Source of the DNA: Stropharia rugosoannulata
Lineage: Eukaryota > Basidiomycota > Agaricomycetes > Agaricales > Strophariaceae
Length of the DNA stretch: 64,000 bases
Assembly: GCA_028532985.1 (NCBI GenBank)
Contig: JANCIK010000010.1
Location: 992,001 to 1,056,000 of the forward strand
Reading direction: 5' to 3'
Within the stretch, counting starts at the first letter, position 1. Every line of letters starts with the position of its first letter. Shown here piece by piece: positions 47,467 through 57,849 of this stretch. A program made the translations under genes and the position numbers. The notes under the pieces were generated by a model, which did no database searches, was not told where the DNA came from, and was given only the letters and a program-made list of their open reading frames with translations.

Positions 47467-49877
47467 ATGCCTGCTTTCATCGTAGCAGATATCAACACTC
47501 TGCCCTGCAGACATGGAGGAAAGCTCAACCGGCGAAAATATTCAGAAGAGGAGAAGACCATTATGAACAAATTCAAAGCCGCGTATTTCACTGCGCCGAC
47601 CATAAATGACCGCCAAGACATCCTTTGCGGAAAGGGTGGCATGCTGGAAAATCTCTTTGCATTTTGGGATTCCAATGGACCCGACCGTGATTTTGATCAA
47701 GATAGGCATATATCCAAGGTATGATCCATTTATCTCTCTAGCCCCGATCGGCCTACATTGTCGGCCTAGACTGTGGTTGACTACATATGAAATAATTGGC
47801 GCCCGCAATCAATAAAAAGAATGTCGAAACTAAACGTGAAGATTTCAGAGGTCTTGTGGTTAAAGCACAGTGATTTGGTCTACAAAGAAATATACAGGCT
47901 TCAGGGAAAAGAAGCTATAACTGACACCTGTCCAAGCAATTACTTTCCCTTCAAATCGAAGGCGATTGGGAATATACTAAAGGAAATGTCCGCCGAACAG
48001 TTGAAAATGTTGAGAGCCGAACAGACACAAATCGCGGATGCGGGATTGCCTTCAGACTTGCGTCCAGAGTAAGATTACTTATTATCAAACACATTTATCG
48101 TGTTATTGTGTTAATTTGTCTGACTGGTTAGGCGCTGCAAAAAATTGCATGTATCCAGGATCGCCAATAACGATCGCCGAAACTGGTTGGAAATGGGAAT
48201 GCTATCCCTTACATTTACTGCTGGTCGTCAGGACGGCGAACAGTTTTCTTTCAAGGTGTAAGCATTAACTAAATTGGTTCTTTAACATAGAATACTTATT
48301 CCTGACGATAGTCATGACAATATGAGCAAAACCCTCGGTGCTCGGTGCAAAAAATTTGTGGAAGAACATGAAGCCGAATGTGATTTAATTCAATGTCTAC
48401 TGCTTGCCTACATCAAAAAGCTATATGCTCTTGTCGGTTTAAAGCTGACTGTCAATGATGACGATGCACCATTAATTGTCATGAAAGCCCCAAACGAGTA
48501 CCCGGAGATCAAGTGTAATGTTTCTGATCTTGATCAAATGCAGCGTGATGTTCTGGAGAAAGTGTATGCCGATTATATCAATTATCATTATGGTATGTTT
48601 CCATTCTCGGCGCTGCGGTCATCGGCTCTGAATCGATGTTGCAGAACTTGCGTCTAACCACCAATTCAAATCGGCGCCCTGGAAAGATCTCTGTTCTACT
48701 CCAAAGTATACCTATGTCAGCAAGGAATACCTGCCTCCAAATTTCGTCTTCAGCAATTATAAAGAGATGGGGAAAAGGCAGTTTATTACCTTCATATCGT
48801 GGATTATTGATCGACAGACTGTCCACGGCATTTGCAATGCATTTCGATTTAAAACAATAAACAAATCGAGGAAAGCAAATCAGGAGGCTCATGAAACTGC
48901 ATTTTACTTCGATGATGAAGGTTTTGATGCTAGTAAGAACGAAGCTAACAAAAAGAAAGCCGACCGCCGAAGCGGAAAGAAAAAAGCAAGTGTTGCAGTG
49001 CAAGGTCCCATTCTCATGAATTTGGTTGTAAGTTTCAATGGCATTACATTTCTTGATTACACTTATATCATTAACACAGGGAAACTCTCTTCCTGGCCTC
49101 ACTGGGCCGGTTGACATTGGAACAGCTGCGAGGACAGCGCCGACCGCCGGGACAACAGACACAATTGCAATACATACACCACCACCGCCGACCGCCGGGA
49201 ATGTCCCCATATCTGAAACACTCTCCCGTAACACTCCAACTGATACACGACCCGATATCAGTGAATTCACTTTCACATTCCCTGTGCAGCCAAATGCCAA
49301 TGAGCCAATGCCGAATGCCGAAAATGACGTGGTCACCTATGCTTTGCATCAACCAACGCCGGACGCCGACATTGACTTCACCAATATCGATCCACGTTTA
49401 CTGGACATTACCCATTCTTCCCCATCTGATCGACAGGTTACTCCTGTCTCAGCACCAACACAACATGGTGTAATAGCAGCACACCAGTACTTGGGCCCAG
49501 TCATTGCTTCCCCTCCTTCTGGTGCCCCACCCGGCCCTCCACTTGTATGGGAAACACAAACAATCATGACTATACCACAGCCCGCCCCAATTAATCCACT
49601 TCCAGCCTCCGGACTTGGACTGACCAACATAGACATAACAGATGCTATGTTCGGCGATCGGCGATCGGCGGAGGAGGCGACGACAAGCTTTCCAGACCAA
49701 GGAACAGGCCCATCGTTGAGCGCCTTGCATTCAATTTCACGAGAATTTCCCTCATCACGCCAGCCGTGTATTGCAGCACCAACCAAAAAGAAAAGAATTA
49801 GAAAAACAGATGCAGAGCTGTTACAGCAGGCTACTGAAGAATACCAATCAAAACCTGCAAACATGCGCAGACATTAA
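47467..49877 (+). pseudogene. M2-B: KDZ-element accessory protein, premature TGA in exon 2
   Basis: Exons 47467-47718, 47770-48068, 48132-48257, 48312-48592, 48645-49027 and 49080-49877. The first five have exactly the lengths found in A (252, 299, 126, 281 and 383 nt); the last corresponds to exons 6 and 7 of A without the intron. Exon 2 begins TVVDYI, then TGA at 47788-47790 where A has AGG, then NNWR. Downstream the frame is open to the end. Conserved blocks match A: RRKYSEEEKTIMN, VKISEVLWLKHSDLVYKEIY, SNYFPFKSKAIG, DRRNWLEMGMLSLTF, APWKDL, YLPPNF and SPPSGAPPGPPLVW. If the ATG at 47821 were used, a product lacking about 100 residues could still be made. Function unknown. Confidence 0.7.
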
Positions 49878-49961
49878 TATTAATGTACATTCAGCGATCG
49901 AATGCTACGGCGCAGTTGGAGTCTATATTTATGATCGGCGATCGATTACATCGGCACAGCT

Positions 49962-50511
49962 CTAGTCTACATCTCTTTGGAGTATTTGTAATATATCGTT
50001 CTTGAATTGATTTCCTGCCTTTGACAGTTCCTGCCACTCTTCACTTCGCTTCTTAGCCAATTTTAGTTTTTCTAGCTCTTCAAAGTACACCAAGGTGCAT
50101 GCATTCAGGTATGTTCTGCCGTCCAATTTCTGGTATGACAAAATTCTTGCATGCAATGCCAACAATTCTTGATCAGTGAGTGGCTGATTGAGATTCAGAT
50201 CATGAATGCAAGGCTCATAGACAAAGACATGACGTTGAACTCACCGGATCGTTCGGCGATTGGACACGCATCGGCGAAATTTGGATGCATTGACGGCCCT
50301 GAAGAGGTTGAGGCTGGGGAGGGGAGGAGATGAGACATAATCAAGATAAGAAGAAAAAGAAGGGGGCATATACCATTGTACTTGCATTGGAAATGTTACA
50401 TTCCAATCTGCTGTATTCTAACAGCTGTTCAAATTTTTGAGCCAATACATAAATGGCATCTGCACCGATAGCGGAATCAGACATTTTTTGAGTAAAGAGA
50501 GAACGTTCCAT
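49962..50511 (-). CDS. M4-B: small KDZ-element protein, intact copy
   Basis: Exons 50511-50374, 50313-50245 (69 nt) and 50183-49962 (222 nt). Exons 2 and 3 have exactly the lengths seen in A. The product has 142 residues, or 132 if the second ATG (50484) is used, which fits the A start better. Conserved features are FEQLLEYSRLECNISNAST, SPMRVQSPNDP and LTDQELLALHARILSYQKL, then a charged helix. It is read opposite to M2 and M3 and on the same strand as the transposase, lying in the gap between M2 and M3. No known domain. Its retention with exact exon lengths in two diverged copies argues that it is a real gene of the element. Confidence 0.65.
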
Positions 50512-50797
50512 CCTGTTAGCCGAAGTTTTTTTTTATTTGACACGTGCAGCATTTGTCATATCTCGGCTCCCGGCATTGAGGCAATTGAGCAAGGCAGCAT
50601 CATGTAATTCCGGCAGACTGCACCACAAGCCGATGTTTAATATCACATGCACGTTGTGGATACTTATTTGCACCTCGCCACGTGATAATGTTGACATCTG
50701 CACTTTCGGCCCACGGCGCTGCAACATCTTCACTCCTCTCTTTTCCCTCGCGTATTCCCACTCTCTGCTCCCATTCAACCACAGCCGATCACCCATC

Positions 50798-53227
50798 ATG
50801 TCCGCCCACCAGAGTGAATTAACTCTTGAAGAGTTTGTCGCCGTCATGGACCATCTGGATGCAATCTTTCGGCAGAGTGTGCGCGACCGGAACTTGGACG
50901 AGGTGCTTCAGGCAAACGGGGCCAAAATTGTGAGCTGTCAACGTAAGCATGCTGCTATTCCTGTACATTTAACACATTTTGCAGGCAAGACTTCTTCAAG
51001 AACCGGTTGGGAAAACCGTCAAATGGGGCCGATGGTCATTTCCCTCCCTTCATAAGCGCTATCGGGAGGTCATTCGCCAGACCACGCAGAAGCAGCGTGC
51101 GAGTGCCCTTAGCACATTCTACGCCGACGAACTCAAGAGGTGGATTGCGGATGCTAACAATGCAGAGGCAGAGGTGTCTCGCCGACAAGAGCGGTCGGCA
51201 GCTTCTCATGATCAAGGTAGCGAAGCCGTGGCGTCTTTGGAATCAAGCATATAACAACTCTCGATGGATCCTGGCAGCAAGCAAAGGGAAGCCGTCCCAG
51301 AAAAGAAGCAGGTAAAGAGAAAGACCGCAAACGCCGACAGCGCTCCCGCACCCAAGAAAAGAAAGAAGGCTAGTGGTACAGCTGATGGGGAAGAAGAAGA
51401 ACACCAACAGCGACAGCCTATAGCCGCGCGTTTGGAGGTGGAGGAAGCAGAAGGGCTATATTGGGTGCCTGGGTGCAAGTGGTGTCGCAACAAAGGCATT
51501 GATTGCCGCGTGAAGTTGGAACGCCGAGCCGATAGAAAGACGGTCGCCTGCGTTGCGTGTGCGCAAAGGAAAACATCGTGCTCTCTCAGCGTGGAGCCGT
51601 CAATGAAGGCTAGGTTTCCCAATCAAGGGCAAGCCGAGCGGATATCCGAAGAGGAGGAGGATGAAATTGAAGGTAACGTACTTCACCGAGCACCGAGAAT
51701 ATGCACTGACCAACCATGATCATATTGCAGCATCAGAACCGGAAGAACCAGCCCCCAAGTGTACTGCTGCGAAGAAGACAGCTGAGCAACTGAAGCCCCA
51801 ACCTCGGAAGAAGGTCACAAAAAAAGCCGCACCCGCAGAACCAGTGGAGACGGAGGAGGAGGAGGAGGTTTCACTCCCTCCTCGACCAAAAGTGCCGAAA
51901 TCGAGAAGGCGGACAGCACTGCCATCACAACTGATGCTGGCCATCCGTGCAGAGCAGGAGGCACTGCCAAAGGCGAAGAAGGGGACTCGCAAGCAGGCCT
52001 CAAAAGTGGTTCCACAGAATGCTGAGGCAGGCAGCTCAACTCAGCAACGCCAAGCGCCGAGCCCTGTGTGCAATGCAGAGGCTAGCAGTTCCACAGCTAT
52101 CGAGTGAAGGGTACCCACCCCCACCCCTGCCCCTGCCCCTCAGATGCGCATTATCCACACTGCGCAAACCATTTATGTTACACTGCCCGGAACACATGGG
52201 AGAAGCATTGCTGTTGCAGAACGTGTTCCAGAGCCGAGCGCCGACATCTCGCCTGAAGCTGGAATGGTCCCAAGTCCAAGGCCAATTGCCGAATCCTGCC
52301 AGCAGGCCCAACTTGCATCAGGACAGCATAGGCTGGAGAGCCCTGCAGAACAGCCCACTGCACCTCTCCCTGGCAGTGGACATCGCACTCCGGAACACCT
52401 GCAAGCGCAAGAGCACACGGTCGCAAGAATGAGCGATTTTGTAAGACAGCCCGTGCAACCAGCGCCGAGCGCCGGGCCCAGCACCAGGCCCTTCACAGCT
52501 GCTGAGAAAGGCAAGGCCCGTGATCTTGGGTCAAGAGCGCCGAGCGCCACGCCCAGCACCGGGCCCTTCACAGCTGCTGTGAAAGGCAAGGCCCGTGATC
52601 TTGGGTCGGTTGAAGCTGAGGGTTGGGGTTCGGCCGACTCACTGCAGAATTCGATTCCGGCCCCCCAGTCATCATCCATTGGTGAGTAAATACCTTAGTT
52701 GTAATAACATCCGCTTAATCAATCCTTTTTCTACATAAGAAAAAGGATTGCAAACTTTCCTTATCACACTGGACAACCGCATGCGCGAAGTGGAGAAACA
52801 AGTCGCATACGTGTACGGACAGCGGATGTATACACACGGTGTAGCAATGCAACAGATCGAAAAAGTGTTTGAGCAGTTCCGCGCAAGGGCATCAGGGCTG
52901 GACGAGGTCATTGCGCAGCATGAAGACCTGCGACGTAATCTGGAAGCCTCGACCGCCGAACAGCTTGCTGTCATCGAGGCGGCGCTCGGCATTCGCCAGA
53001 AGTCAACGACTGTAAGCGCCGGCAACAGCAGCGCATCATCAGACCCACTCAGTCCGGACGAGCATGTTCAGCAAGCCCGGCGCACCGCGGATAAAATCAT
53101 ACAGTCCGCCGAACGCCGAGCCCAAGTGATTTCTGATGCTGCGTATGCCCAGGCGTGCAGTATTTTGTCCGCTGCGAACTCATATGCGCTGAAGGTCCTT
53201 GTTTGGGTCTGGTCAAGTGCTCAGTGA
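50798..53227 (+). pseudogene. M3-B: Zn2Cys6-like/coiled-coil protein, premature TAA and truncated 3' end
   Basis: Exon 1 is 50798-50929 and exon 2 50985-51672. Later exons start at 51731, about 52143 and about 52740. Exon 2 matches A (KWGRWSFPSLHKRYREV) but has a TAA at 51252-51254, in frame with the downstream ATG at 51264, where A continues RDMSMDP. The cysteine cluster at about 51474-51581 is C-x2-C-x6-C-x14-C-x2-C-x6-C (CKWCRNKGIDC ... CVACAQRKTSC). TALPSQLMLAIRAEQE matches A exon 3. The 52.14-52.69 kb part is Pro/Ala-rich with two copies of a SxTGPFTAAxKGKARDLGS unit; its join to the exon before needs a frame change. The coiled coil (LAVIEAALGI, ARRTADKIIQSAERRAQ) breaks off at about 53190. 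A protein starting at 51264 could retain the zinc cluster. Confidence 0.7.
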
Positions 53228-55735
53228 TGGCCCGTTTGTATGTCCTGCTAGAAATGATCTAACACAACACAACCAACAACCACAACAAAAACACACAACC
53301 AATCTCAAACAAATGCTTCTTTAATGTGAAGTCGGGGGTCTATGTACAAAAGAAAGACACAGTTGTCTTTTATAATATAAGCCGGGTAAACATTTTCTTA
53401 ACACAAAGACTCAACCCAAGGGGCATGGTAGTGTAGTGTGATAAGTGTAGTTTGTGTGTGTATAACGCGAGGTGCTCGAATGAGACTTAGTCTGACACGA
53501 CGATCAGAAAGAGAACTGAAAACTGTTTAACCGCTCCAGGTATGTGCACGACGACACTGCCTGCAAAATAACCGCTCCAGGTATACACGTAGTGTTGCCT
53601 GCAAAATGACCGCTCCAGGTATGTGCGCGACAACATTGCCTGCAAAATTAAACCGCTCCAGGTATACGTTAAACGTTGCCTGCAAAACTGCTTCCAGACT
53701 CAAGACTTAGTCAAGTAATCCGTCAAAAGCTTTGAACTCTCTCTAAACTCGCAGTGAGGACTTTAACTGTATATATTCACTCTAGGTAAATCTACTTGGG
53801 GGAACCTACTATTCTACATTACATGCTGGGGTATTTATACATTTCTGGGAGACGGGTTTTCGTAGGCGCCCGGAGGTGTTCTCTACTAAAACCTCGCACC
53901 CGATTGGTTTGTAGGTCCATACGGTTCTGCCCGTTTAATTACATTTTAGTCGTTCTAGATGAGTGGAGTAAGAATTTGAAATAACTGAAAAAGGATAGAT
54001 TCTGAAGGCTTGTCAGGAACGAGCCTATTTTTAGAACGGTTAAACCGTCTTTTGGTGCCTGGGCGTCTGTCTGCCTCCTGAGTACAGTCAGTTTTACTAC
54101 ACCTTGGCTTTTTGGAATGTAAGCCGGGACAGAGTTACCCCACTGGTGAGTCATCTCGCCTCCGGCTGTACCCGCTTTTCAGGGTCTATCAGTCTCCTGC
54201 CAAATAGCCCGCTATATTCCCTCTGTATGGCCAGTACGAGGCCTCGCTAATTAGCCCGGTAGAACTGTCTAAGTTTTACTAGCCCGGCTTATTGACCTTT
54301 GCTAATTAACCCGGTATAACGTTCAATCAAACAGCCCGGTATAACGACTAAGTCATTTAGCCCAGTATAATGCCTAAGTCAAATAGCCCGGTATAATTAC
54401 TCGAGTTAAATAACCCGGCATAATGATTTGCTTTTCCTAATCTCTTGTTTTCGATGGCTGGTTTTTAGAAGACTGACCCGCTATAAGTCTCTAGTTGAGT
54501 TTTGTCGTTATGGTTGGTGTCATTTAACCCGGTATAATTTAACCCGGTATAATGTTCTGCCTTTGCACTCTGTTTAACCTGCTTATCTGACTTCCTCGAA
54601 ATTGACAACATTACTAAGTGTATTTCTTGGGCAGTAGCTTTACATTTAGCCCGGTATAATTATACTGGGTTAAACGCAAAGTGTACCTGTGCTCTCCTTT
54701 ATGCCAGGCTTATTATTATTCTAACTTTAAGCCGGTCAGATGTGCTTATAAGCCATACTGGTCCTGCGACTAAGTCCAACCGTAAAGGTTTATTAACCCG
54801 CTTGATTAAAGTCTCTTGGTTTACTTTCCAGTTAAGTTCTTTAACGTGGACGGTTACCGTCGTCACTTTTTACTTAAGCTTTTAGTGTGGTTTCGCTTAT
54901 AGTCAAAATAGCCTGCTTAATTGATTAAGTGGAGGTCTACACTTGTCTTCGTTATTCTCTGTCTCTCATTGGGTCATACTGAAGTCTTTAATACGACTTT
55001 AATAGTCTGGACTACTGAAATGATAGGATTTATAGTAAAATCGCAAAATTTCATGTCCAGGCACTTAGGTGCCCTATCATCTCCCCCAAACCATAACTCG
55101 ACTGTCCTCAGTCGATGCTGACTAATCTTTTTACTCTCGGACTTCGCCGGCCGTCTTTATTTAACCCGCCACGCTGCTTGTTGTGCCCTCCGTTGAGCGA
55201 TTACACTTCCTCATTGTTTATCACAATGAGTGACGTGTTTATTCATTGTGCTCATTGTTTGGCTATTTTTAGCATGTACTGCCGTCTACTATCTCCTTTT
55301 TAGGATAAAGTGTTGCGCCACCGCCACTTTTCCGCATATGCCTCTATTCTCCATTGTGCCCGCCTCTTTGTAAGATGACCGAATTGTTCTTCTGTTTATG
55401 ACGGGGACATAGGATAACCACTTTTGGGACGGTGTTCTTGCTATGTCAAAATGACTCTCGTTTCCAATGGTCTTTCAAGAGCCCGGTTAAGTGACTGGTG
55501 CCTAATTAGGCAACGATTCTTCCATTCTTGGTCGAATGACTCCCGTTGACCCGTCTTCTACTACTACCCGCTCTCTGGATCCTCATATGTTTTTCTTCTC
55601 CCTCCATTCTACTCTCTTTCTGGCAATGCCTCTCCCTTTCTTTTGCTTTCGCTCGTGCGGTCTTTTCGCCTGTTATTCTGTACTTAAACAGCCCGGCTTA
55701 GTGCTGCTTTCCTTCATTCCCCTCTACTTGTTATC
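53228..55735. other. Noncoding lead region of element C with motif arrays
   Basis: No gene is supported. 53.53-53.69 kb is a four-copy tandem repeat. From 54.20 to 54.93 kb about fifteen words of the type (A/G)CCCGGTATAA, (A/G)CCCGGCTTA or ACCCGCTATAA occur, including a directly tandem pair at about 54528-54553 (TTTAACCCGGTATAA). The region may hold a terminal repeat and the promoter of C1. Confidence 0.6.
53528..53690 (+). repeat. Four tandem copies of a unit of about 41 bp (ACCGCTCCAGGTAT ... GCCTGCAAAA)
   Basis: Four units, each starting ACCGCTCCAGGTAT and ending GCCTGCAAAA, at about 53530, 53569, 53609 and 53651. The middles differ but alternate between GTGCRCGAC-type and ACACGT/ACGTTA-type. 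A dispersed array upstream of a gene cluster suggests a protein-binding or terminal-repeat enhancer region. Confidence 0.85.
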
Positions 55736-57597
55736 ATGGCCGCGCCCTCTCCTTCTCCTGCCTTTTCTTCGCGCACCGTTTACAGCGAATTCTTTGAAGA
55801 ACTCGCCGAGGCCCTCGAACGCTCTCATATTCCGGCGGACACTGTCGACTACGCCCAGCCTTTTCGTCGCCTTCGTGAAGCCTTGATTAAGCGCCCCTTT
55901 TTGAACGACGTCTTTGCTGCTTGACAACTCTTGAAGACAATCCTCCTGCCCCTCTTTCGTGACGCCCGCAATGTTTTGTTGGCTCTCAACGGTGGCTCTT
56001 TCCGGAAAATCGAGGAAGCCGGCACTATGCTACCCAAGTTCAAGCAACTTTTCCGGTGGATCATTCTCGTTGTCCATTCCCTTCCGTCGGAGGTTTTGGC
56101 AGAGCTTGACTTAGACTGGTTGGTACTCCCCCGCGTAAGTGCTCTCTTATTAACTGTAGATCAGTCCGTTTTTACTGATTTATTCTATTTATTTTTAGAT
56201 TGACTATGGGGTCGTCTGCTTGGTTTCCGTGCTCCGCCAGCTCGAGTTCCCCTCTCCGGTGGTGGACCCCGCCCTGGTTCAAGGCTTTGATGGAGACTTT
56301 CCCCATCTCTTTGAAGGTCTACTGGATGGCTTCGGCCCTGGCTTAATAAATCTGGACGGTTATCGCCCTTCCGAGGATGCCCCCCTGTCCCCGCCTATCC
56401 CACAGGTGGCTGAGGTAGTGCTGTCAGGCCCCTCTACCCCTTTAACCGGTTTGTTTTTATTTCCCTCTTTTTGTCTCGCCTCATTTATCTTTTTAGTGCC
56501 GTCTCGTCCCTCAGTTCCTTCCGTTGAAGGTCCTGATTGGAACCTCCTTCCTGCCGAGGACTTGCGCGAACCAGTTCACCCTTTCACAGGGAGACCCCGG
56601 CCTTCTGTCTCTCGTGCAGTCCCTGTCCCAAGTGGTCAGGCAGATGGGTCTGCCTTCACTCCGCCGCCCATTCGTCCTGTGCACAGGAATACGGCGCGCG
56701 AAGGTCCTGCTTACGCGCACTATGCGCAACAGCACCGCTGGGAGGCAACGCGGCCTCTGGAGTTCAAAGATCCCCGCCCGCCTCAGTTAATAAACCGGGC
56801 ACAAGCTGAGGGACTTCAGGTCCAGCATAATATTCAGGTGAGTTTTCTTAAACCGGCTATTTTCTTCTGGCTCTCAACTCTTCTATTTAGTTACCAACTC
56901 CCTGTGCTGCCTGTCTGCTTCTCGGTCTAGAGGACCGTTGTGAAGTGCAGGAAGGTGAAGATCGGTGCACTCCTTGCATAGTGCGCAAATCTACTACCTT
57001 TCCTTGTACTTTCTTGGCTTCCCCGGATGAGCGGGCCCTTTTGGCTGAGCGCTGCCACTCTTTGGGTGGCACTTCCCTAGCTGGTAAGCCGTATCTCTTC
57101 TAACCCTCTTATTATCTCTCTGACTTATTTCTCTCTTTTTAGCTATCCAAGATGATTTCTCCAGCCTGCAACACCAGGCTGAACAATACATTGTCCAGAG
57201 TCGACTTGCCGAGGCCAGCTTCGCCTGGGCAGAATTTTACCGCGACCGTATCTATGCCCGCTTGGGCTTACTCCTCGAGTCAGACTTGCCCAACGCCATC
57301 TTTTCCACGCATGCCTCGATGGACCGCGCGTCTTTTGACGCCCTGGTAGAAGCAACGCGCGCCTCCGATGGTTTGGGGCGTGTACGCTCCCGGTTCTCCT
57401 TTGATTCTGTGGTGGAGAACTTGGCAGAATCTTACCTGCCCGAGGTGCCCCAAGTTGCACCCTATAACGACACCCAGCATGCCGACCCCGCTACTCTGGC
57501 TGAGTCTGAGATGGAGGCCGACAAATCTGAAGAGGTGGACCCGGCTCTTTTAGCTGACTCCGAAATGGAGGTCGATGGATCAGGGGAGACTGTCTGA
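55736..57597 (+). pseudogene. C1: six-cysteine-cluster protein of element C, one premature TGA
   Basis: Exons 55736-56134, 56199-56448, 56497-56837, 56891-57083 and 57143-57597 total 546 codons in frame, except for a TGA at 55922-55924 (after NDVFAA). The frame continues QLLKTILLPLFRDARNVLLAL. An intron removing the stop would be only about 27 nt, so I read it as a nonsense change. Residues about 330-370 contain C-x2-C-x8-C-x8-C-x2-C-x9-C (CAACLLLGLEDRC ... CTPCIVRKSTTFPC), a six-cysteine cluster reminiscent of Zn2Cys6. A helical region follows (IQDDFSSLQHQAEQYIVQSR). The C-terminus is acidic with repeated LAxSEMExD units. The gene organisation recalls M3 of elements A and B, but sequence similarity outside the cluster is not evident. 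The role as a DNA-binding accessory protein is inferred. Confidence 0.6.
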
Positions 57598-57849
57598 TGG
57601 GTCTTTTTGGTACTATTTTGTCTGCCTTGTTGTGTAATATTCTTTCTTGTGTACTTCATTAGTAGGAGTACAAATTTTATAATTCCTCTCTCTTGGTAAC
57701 TTCTTAAGTGTGAATTTTGAGTGAATGGTTTATTCTTTCAAGTTCTTTAAGAATTTTGTTATAAGTTTTCTACCCGGTTATTTGTCCACATTTGGGACTC
57801 TGTCTTTTGCTCCCTCTTTTAGCTGAGTCTTTTTGACTCTTGTTCACCC

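Larger units (their letters stand above)
40937..53200. mobile_element. Element B: second five-gene KDZ transposon, inverted relative to A, right end truncated
   Basis: Gene order from left: M5 (minus), M1 transposase (minus), M2 (plus), M4 (minus), M3 (plus), the mirror image of element A. The right end stops inside the coiled-coil exon of M3 at about 53190, and the C-terminal exon present in A is missing. M1, M4 and M5 are intact by my models; M2 and M3 each have a premature stop. The signature hexamer of this copy is TCGGCG/CGCCGA. Confidence 0.8.

Noticed and set aside
24046..53227. TET/JBP dioxygenase gene linked to the KDZ transposases
   Set aside because: Such genes are known companions of KDZ elements, but I saw no HxD...H dioxygenase signature in M2-M5.
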